Part shown: positions 58,922 through 64,000 of the stretch, piece by piece | Position numbering within the stretch: the first letter of the stretch is position 1 | How the letters are laid out: each line of letters opens with the position of its first letter | Origin: Bacteroidia bacterium | GTDB lineage: Bacteria > Bacteroidota > Bacteroidia > J057 | DNA: 64,000 nt | Assembly: GCA_033391075.1 (NCBI GenBank) | Contig: JAWPMV010000001.1 | Location: 124,001-188,000 of the forward strand | Reading direction: 5' to 3' | Position numbers and translations under genes: made by a program | The notes under the pieces: generated by a model | What the model was told of the DNA's origin: nothing | The model's database searches: none | The model's input: only the letters and a program-made list of their open reading frames with translations

Positions 58922-61900
58922 CTAGTTCATGGCGACTGTACTTTCTGCTTCTCCTTTGGTAGCAGTAGTAGTATTGTCGCTGGGGTTCCGATCGATCAAT
59001 TTGTTGATGGGGTCGATACCAGCTTTGGTCGGCTCCACATCAACTTCCACTTCCAGCACTACATCTCCTTTGATCGGATGTTTTTGTAAATAGATCAGGC
59101 TATCCTTTCCAGATTCTCCTTCGGTATAGACGCCGATATCAATCCAGTCTTCGAAATCAATAGCTGTTTCATTTCCGAGACTATCTGCGCGGTATTTGAC
59201 CGCGCTGAGATCCAGGCTCACCTGGTACTTGCCATTGTCAAGTTCTGTATAGTTGACAGTCTTGGCTCTGTTCTCATACAAAGTGATGGTCTCAAAGAAG
59301 TCGGTAATCATGTATTGAAGGCTATCCGGAGTTACATCTCTCAGGTATTGAACCAGGGTGTCTGTAGTTGCATAGCGATCTTCTCTCCATGCCCAGGTAT
59401 CTACCATGCGCTTGAGGGCTTCATTTACCTTGTCCTCGCCGATATAGTCCTGGAGGGCATACATAATCAGCGAACCTTTGCGATAGTGGATATACCCTTG
59501 TGATTCGACCAGGTCAAGCGGACGCTCTTTTTTCTGTTCAAATCTTCTTCCGGAGAGGTAGCGATCCAGTTCATGTTTGAGAAATTTCTGCATCATCTCT
59601 TCCGGATACTTTTCCTTCATCACCATCAAGGCAGAATATTGAGACATGGTTTCAGAAACCATAGCTGCTCCCTGCACATTGGCCGGGATAACCTGATGGC
59701 CCCACCACTGATGTGCCATCTCATGAGCTGTGACATAATAGTTCATGTCCACATCATCCTCATCAGGCTTTAGGATAAATCCTATGCCTTCTGAATACGG
59801 TACTGTATTGGCAAAGGATTGAGCGAAGGTCGAATAGCGTGGGAATTCCATGATGCGCATTTGACGGAACTGGTAAGGGCTGAAATGCTCCTCATAGTAG
59901 CTGATCGAATGCTTCATAGATCCCATCATGCGATCCAGGTTGTATTCATGTCCTTTGTGGTAGTAAACCTCAAGATTGACAGGCCTTCCCTGAGGCGTTT
60001 CCCAGGCTTCTCTCACTACCTCATAACGAGCAGAGATCATGGAGTAGAAGTTGAACATCGGAACATCCATTTTATAATGGAAATATCGTCTGCCCTCTTC
60101 TTCCCATTCCTTTTGCAGATAACCCGGGGCTATTGCAATTTGGTCAGGGGAAGTACTCATCTTAATCTCAAATTTGATGTGGTCGGCATCATCTCCGAGG
60201 AAGTTGGTGATCTGACCCAAAGAATCTGTTCTGGGCAGGGCTCTTTCGCGCTCTTCCGGTAAGTCGTATTCTTTCCGGTCATCTTTGTCTGTCAATTCCC
60301 CACTAGCATTGTAGCCGATGGATGGGAAATAGGTATTGTTAAAGAAAGTTCCATTGAAAACGACCTGGGTATTGGACCCACTTTCTACAAATCCATTGGT
60401 ACGGAATTCATTTTTGAAGTACATGACCACGCTGTCTCCACTATCCAGAGGGGTAGTCAGTTCATAGATGTAGTAACCGAAGTCAGGGAATTCTTCTTTT
60501 ATACTGGCCTGTCCATGTCCTTCTTCCGCTTTCTCTCCAAAACTCAGATATGCCAGACTCAATTCATCAACATTTATATTGTGTTGGATGTGGATTTCGG
60601 ATATGGCATGTGCATGCTTGTTTTTCAGGACGAAATAACCTTCCGCATCAAAATCTCTTCTTTCCGGGTAAATATCTACTTCCATATAGGTTTCGACATT
60701 TTTGGGCTGAGCGAGATTCTGGTATTGTTTTAATTCTTTCTCATAATTGGCCTGCCTTTCTTCGCCTATATCCGAGTTTTCATATTTATTGACCACATTG
60801 GTATTGTAGAAAATATAGCAGCCAGAAAGCCCAAACATCATCAGGGCTGCCAGGCCAAAGCTCAAAATAGGTCGAGAGAACCTAAAACCTGCAAGTTGAA
60901 AGCGGGTTTTCATAAGGGTATCAGTTCCTCGCACTGCCAGAACAACCGACAAGGCTGCCAGGACAAATACAAAGCCCAACCAATACAAGCTGTACCAGGA
61001 GAAGGGGGTTACGTAATGGCCATAATCATTCATGTCAGAGTAAGTACCCAGTCCAAAGTTTCCAAAGAGGAAGAGGTTATGTTCAATCCCCATTTCGGGT
61101 AAGATGAAACTAGTCATCAGGAATACCAGGACTACAATCGCATGCCCGAGGAATTTCTGATTGACAATGACATGTATGAAAAAGGTCAGTAGGGTAAAGA
61201 GTGTCAGGAATATCAGGGTATCAGAGAAAAGGGTTTTTAAATAAACACCAATCTCGAAGTTGAAATAGCCTTTCGTGGCTTGAATGATAATCCCGGCAAT
61301 CATAAGTATCATCAACATCACTACATGCAGGGCCATGAAACCGAGAAACTTGCTCACCATCCCTACAAAATCCGGCATCGGCAAGGCATCATGAATCTGA
61401 TTGATCTTTACATCTCGTTCTCGCCAAATCAACTCACCGGTATAGAAGACGATAAGGATGATGAAAAAGAGGTTGAAGTTGCCAATGATACCTAGTACCT
61501 GATAAGTTGTAGGATAAGAGTTGGTCCCGTACATGGTTCCCATATCGGTGGAGTCCATGATGAGAGAGAATAATCCCAGTCCTACGATTACCTGGAAAGG
61601 AATGGACTTGATCACCTCCAGGAAGTAAAACTTACTGAGGGAAAGAACCCTTTGAAGGTTGGTCTGCCATCCACTTGAAACAGCTACTTTAGGAATAGCC
61701 GTAGGTACATGTGTGGTAGATAAAGGCGATTTGCTGACTTCTTTTCCTTTTTTGACTTTCTTTTGTCGGGCGTGAAAATTGAACCTGAAATAGGTGATTG
61801 CCAATGCTGCGATTCCGATCAGGGTCCAGAGTACCCTGTTTTGAAGGATAAGTCCTGCCAATTCGTAGGTTTGAGAATTTTGCTCCGTTACGGTCCAATA

Positions 61901-62566
61901 TCTTGAAACCAGGTTCAATAAGTTCAAACCGATTGGATCGGACCAGGCAACGAATTGATGCCTTTCCAATTCCGATAGGAATTGACCACTCACCATATAT
62001 AAGACAAAAAGGGCAATCCCTTGTACGTAAACAAACAATAGCTTTTTGGACAGGGCTCCTCCCATGAAAAAGAGAGAGCCTGCGATAAAGGCATTGGGTA
62101 TCACGAACAATAAGAAGGGTTGGATGAAATGCCATACATTGTAGGGCAGGTATTTATCTGCATCCACCCAGGGCATTACGGGACCCAACATGAATCCGAC
62201 CAACATACCGGAAAATATAAGCAGAAGGATGAGGTAGGAACCTGCAAACCTTCCAAACAAATATGCGCCTTTGCTGATTGGAGTGGTAAATATGAGGGCA
62301 CTGGTTTTATGTTGAAAATCCCTCAAAATGGGATTTCCCATCACAGCCGAGGCAAAGAAAAAGCCAGGTAAAGCTGTCAATACAGCCATCATTAAGGCGA
62401 TCTTTGTCGGTGCATTTAGTTTTATCAATCCAGACGAACTACCAATGGTAACATAATCTGTACTGGCTGCTCCAAAAGCCAGCAAAAACATGATGCCAAA
62501 ATAGATCCAGGTAGCTGGTCGGGTAATTCGGTATCTTAATTCAAATCCGAGTACTTTTAATAACAT
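58922..62566 (-). CDS. ABC-2 permease fused to M1 aminopeptidase
   Basis: This 1214-residue protein has an N-terminal ABC-2-type permease with two hydrophobic blocks (about residues 1-265 and 320-590), then a periplasmic peptidase part. Zinc-binding HEMAH is at 948-952, followed after 18 residues by the third ligand in VSETMSQYSA. The aminopeptidase region runs from about 650 to 1160, and the last 40 residues are Lys/Thr-rich. The ATPase gene 23 bases upstream is the partner, so the transporter may move peptides or drive the protease. The fusion is a known Bacteroidota type of unknown function. Confidence 0.92.
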   Translation of the reverse strand: MLLKVLGFELRYRITRPATWIYFGIMFLLAFGAASTDYVTIGSSSGLIKLNAPTKIALMMAVLTALPGFFFASAVMGNPILRDFQHKTSALIFTTPISKGAYLFGRFAGSYLILLLIFSGMLVGFMLGPVMPWVDADKYLPYNVWHFIQPFLLFVIPNAFIAGSLFFMGGALSKKLLFVYVQGIALFVLYMVSGQFLSELERHQFVAWSDPIGLNLLNLVSRYWTVTEQNSQTYELAGLILQNRVLWTLIGIAALAITYFRFNFHARQKKVKKGKEVSKSPLSTTHVPTAIPKVAVSSGWQTNLQRVLSLSKFYFLEVIKSIPFQVIVGLGLFSLIMDSTDMGTMYGTNSYPTTYQVLGIIGNFNLFFIILIVFYTGELIWRERDVKINQIHDALPMPDFVGMVSKFLGFMALHVVMLMILMIAGIIIQATKGYFNFEIGVYLKTLFSDTLIFLTLFTLLTFFIHVIVNQKFLGHAIVVLVFLMTSFILPEMGIEHNLFLFGNFGLGTYSDMNDYGHYVTPFSWYSLYWLGFVFVLAALSVVLAVRGTDTLMKTRFQLAGFRFSRPILSFGLAALMMFGLSGCYIFYNTNVVNKYENSDIGEERQANYEKELKQYQNLAQPKNVETYMEVDIYPERRDFDAEGYFVLKNKHAHAISEIHIQHNINVDELSLAYLSFGEKAEEGHGQASIKEEFPDFGYYIYELTTPLDSGDSVVMYFKNEFRTNGFVESGSNTQVVFNGTFFNNTYFPSIGYNASGELTDKDDRKEYDLPEERERALPRTDSLGQITNFLGDDADHIKFEIKMSTSPDQIAIAPGYLQKEWEEEGRRYFHYKMDVPMFNFYSMISARYEVVREAWETPQGRPVNLEVYYHKGHEYNLDRMMGSMKHSISYYEEHFSPYQFRQMRIMEFPRYSTFAQSFANTVPYSEGIGFILKPDEDDVDMNYYVTAHEMAHQWWGHQVIPANVQGAAMVSETMSQYSALMVMKEKYPEEMMQKFLKHELDRYLSGRRFEQKKERPLDLVESQGYIHYRKGSLIMYALQDYIGEDKVNEALKRMVDTWAWREDRYATTDTLVQYLRDVTPDSLQYMITDFFETITLYENRAKTVNYTELDNGKYQVSLDLSAVKYRADSLGNETAIDFEDWIDIGVYTEGESGKDSLIYLQKHPIKGDVVLEVEVDVEPTKAGIDPINKLIDRNPSDNTTTATKGEAESTVAMN

Positions 62567-62589
62567 CTTGATCTGTGTTTAAGGGTAAA

Positions 62590-63486
62590 TTATCCTGCTA
62601 CAGCTACTTTTTCTTTGATTCCTCCGAATATGTAGGAGAAATACACATCTTCCAGACCGGGTTCAACAGCACTAAAGCCTTGTTCGGGATCACTGTCAGC
62701 GAAAATATTGATAATGGTTTCCCCTGTTTCCAGGCGATCAGATATTACATTGAAAGCATCTTTGTATTTGGGTAATTCCGCTTTCGCAATCTTTTTCTGC
62801 CAAATCTTTCCTTCTACCTCAGAGATCGCTTCTCTCGGATTTCCCGTCATAAGAATTTGCCCCTGGTTGATGATGGCCATGTCAGTACAGAGTTTTTTGA
62901 CATCATCTACAATGTGGGTAGAAAGGATTACAACGGCTTCTTCTCCTAACTCACTTAAGAGATTGTGAAAGCGATTTCTTTCTGCCGGGTCCAGTCCAGC
63001 TGTCGGTTCATCCACAATGATGAGCCTGGGACTAGCCAACAAAGCCTGAGCAATCCCAAATCTTTGCTTCATACCTCCTGAATATCCTCCAAGATTCTTT
63101 TTGCGGGCTTCATAGAGATTTGTTTTGTGAAGCAGGGCTTCTACCAGTTCTTTTCTTTCAGAGGTGTTGCTAATGCCTTTAAGGACTGCGAGGTGGTCCA
63201 GCAATTTTTCAGCGGACACTTTAGGATATACTCCAAATTCCTGGGGTAAATAACCGAGTACTTTGCGTAATTCTTCTTTTTGTGTTCGGACATCTATTCC
63301 GTCAAATACAATTTTTCCTCCATCAGGTTCCTGGAGAGTTGCAATGCTGCGCATGAGGGTTGACTTTCCGGCTCCATTAGGGCCTAGCAAACCAAACATG
63401 CCTTGTTGGATAGTAAGAGATACATTCTGCAAGGCCCTGACTCCATTAGGATAGGTCTTGCTCAAGTTTTGGATAACGAGTTCCAT
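62590..63486 (-). CDS. ABC transporter ATP-binding protein
   Basis: The protein starts at ATG 63486, where the ABC fold begins (298 residues); a longer frame upstream has only Ser/Thr-rich sequence. Walker A is GPNGAGKST at 35-43, the Q-loop YLPQEFG, the signature YSGGMKQR, Walker B LIIVDEPTAG and the switch His in LSTHIV. All are intact. It pairs with the ABC-2 permease/M1 fusion immediately downstream. The C-terminal 70 residues may regulate the permease. Confidence 0.94.
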   Translation of the reverse strand: MELVIQNLSKTYPNGVRALQNVSLTIQQGMFGLLGPNGAGKSTLMRSIATLQEPDGGKIVFDGIDVRTQKEELRKVLGYLPQEFGVYPKVSAEKLLDHLAVLKGISNTSERKELVEALLHKTNLYEARKKNLGGYSGGMKQRFGIAQALLASPRLIIVDEPTAGLDPAERNRFHNLLSELGEEAVVILSTHIVDDVKKLCTDMAIINQGQILMTGNPREAISEVEGKIWQKKIAKAELPKYKDAFNVISDRLETGETIINIFADSDPEQGFSAVEPGLEDVYFSYIFGGIKEKVAVAG

Positions 63487-63642
63487 ATATGAGTATTGTG
63501 TGAAAGATATATCTAGGGTTTTATTGTTAGTAGTAGATGAAATTGATGCCTGAGAGGTTGGCAACGGGAAGCTTGAATTCTGCGAATCAGGAGATTTGGT
63601 CTACGAATTGGATTATTGAGCAGAATTCATGAAAATAGTCGC

Positions 63643-64000
63643 ATGAAACGGCATTTTGTTACACTAATAAGCATATTCTTTCTCATTTCCATCGGATGTA
63701 AAGAGGTTCCGACAGGGGAGGGAACAGATTTTTTCGTCCATCCAGCTGCTGATTTTATTCAGTATCAGGGAAGAATTGGGGAAGAAGATGGAGCCAAAGT
63801 CCTCTACTGGTCAGGTTCGTCTATCAAGATTCAATTTAAAGGAGAAAAGATGTCTGTGGTCCTTAGAGATGAGAAATACGATAATTATTTCAATGTTTTA
63901 CTCGATGGGGAGCTGATAAATATCTTACGGCCGGATACCCTCAAGAAGTCTTATGTGCTGGTTGAAGATTTGAAAGATGAAACCCACGTACTCGAAATCT
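63643..64000 (+). CDS. Lipoprotein esterase N-terminal part (partial)
   Basis: The frame opens at ATG 63643 and runs off the right edge after 119 residues. It begins with a lipoprotein signal (MKRHFVTLISIFF, lipobox ISIGC). The following domain, with YQGRIGEEDGAKVLYWSGS and a VVLRDEKYDNYFNVLLDGE strand, resembles the beta-sandwich before the SGNH/GDSL domain of carbohydrate-esterase family 2 enzymes. If so, the missing part should contain the GDS serine, and the protein would deacetylate a polysaccharide at the cell surface. Confidence 0.7.
   Translation, partial: MKRHFVTLISIFFLISIGCKEVPTGEGTDFFVHPAADFIQYQGRIGEEDGAKVLYWSGSSIKIQFKGEKMSVVLRDEKYDNYFNVLLDGELINILRPDTLKKSYVLVEDLKDETHVLEI

Noticed and set aside
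1-64000. CRISPR array, tRNA or rRNA genes, insertion sequences
   Set aside because: No regularly spaced repeats, no cloverleaf-like sequence, no rRNA signature and no transposase found by eye.

Overview
The window looks like a chromosomal segment of a Bacteroidota bacterium, probably from the Saprospiria/Cytophagia side of the phylum, though I cannot fix it below phylum. The signs are an ECF sigma / FecR / STN-TonB receptor triad, a PorV-like outer-membrane protein, a one-cysteine DksA/TraR-like protein, a YtxJ bacillithiol-system protein, a LytS-type sensor with a Reg_prop propeller plus LytTR regulator, an ABC permease fused to an M1 peptidase, and mostly absent or weak Shine-Dalgarno sequences. 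No rRNA, tRNA, CRISPR array, insertion sequence or prophage was seen.

Layout. 1-2809 (-): the start of a large NACHT-type STAND NTPase with pentapeptide-like and leucine-rich repeats, cut by the left edge. 3241-9868 (+): a fatty-acid-hydroxylase membrane protein followed by a tight catabolic block (tartrate/malate-type beta-decarboxylating dehydrogenase, cyclase-family hydrolase, four-carbon sugar-acid kinase, MFS permease, Gfo/Idh oxidoreductase). 9951-13544 (+): DUF2490-like envelope protein, P-loop protein and an ABC exporter with degenerate Q- and H-loops. 13546-17705 (-): sigma factor, anti-sigma factor and TonB-dependent receptor. 17865-19170 (+): cupin and two GNAT acetyltransferases, one of AAC(3)-I type.

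19433-25081: a polyamine region. Arginine decarboxylase, agmatinase and a deoxyhypusine-synthase-like enzyme form an operon; an RRM protein, a DksA-like protein, a lysine-rich secreted peptide and a SET-domain protein follow. Four copies of a previously unassigned 11-bp direct-repeat pair sit in the two regulatory gaps of this region. 25160-29707: fatty acid desaturase and three outer-membrane or secreted proteins.

29710-41468 (-): the most unusual part. A three-gene operon encodes a membrane-anchored trypsin-fold protease predicted to face the cytoplasm, a 737-residue secreted protein and a single-pass protein with a phage-tail-collar-like domain. Upstream lie a propeller-type sensor kinase, a DyP peroxidase with a small unknown acidic partner, and a LytTR response regulator that probably pairs with the kinase. 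41708-43460 (+): a small stress-type protein, Hsp20 and a VIT1-like metal transporter.

43463-50339: a lipoprotein, a VPS10/BNR-repeat protein, a secreted caspase-like protease, ApaG, YtxJ with an unreported 38-residue lipoprotein upstream, and a THUMP-like methyltransferase. 50545-58861: two paralogous membrane proteins, MscS channel, PlsC-like acyltransferase, acyl-ACP desaturase, a REP-like palindrome, penicillin-acylase-family protein and AI-2E-family transporter. 58922-64000: ABC permease/M1 peptidase fusion with its ATPase, and the start of a lipoprotein esterase cut by the right edge.
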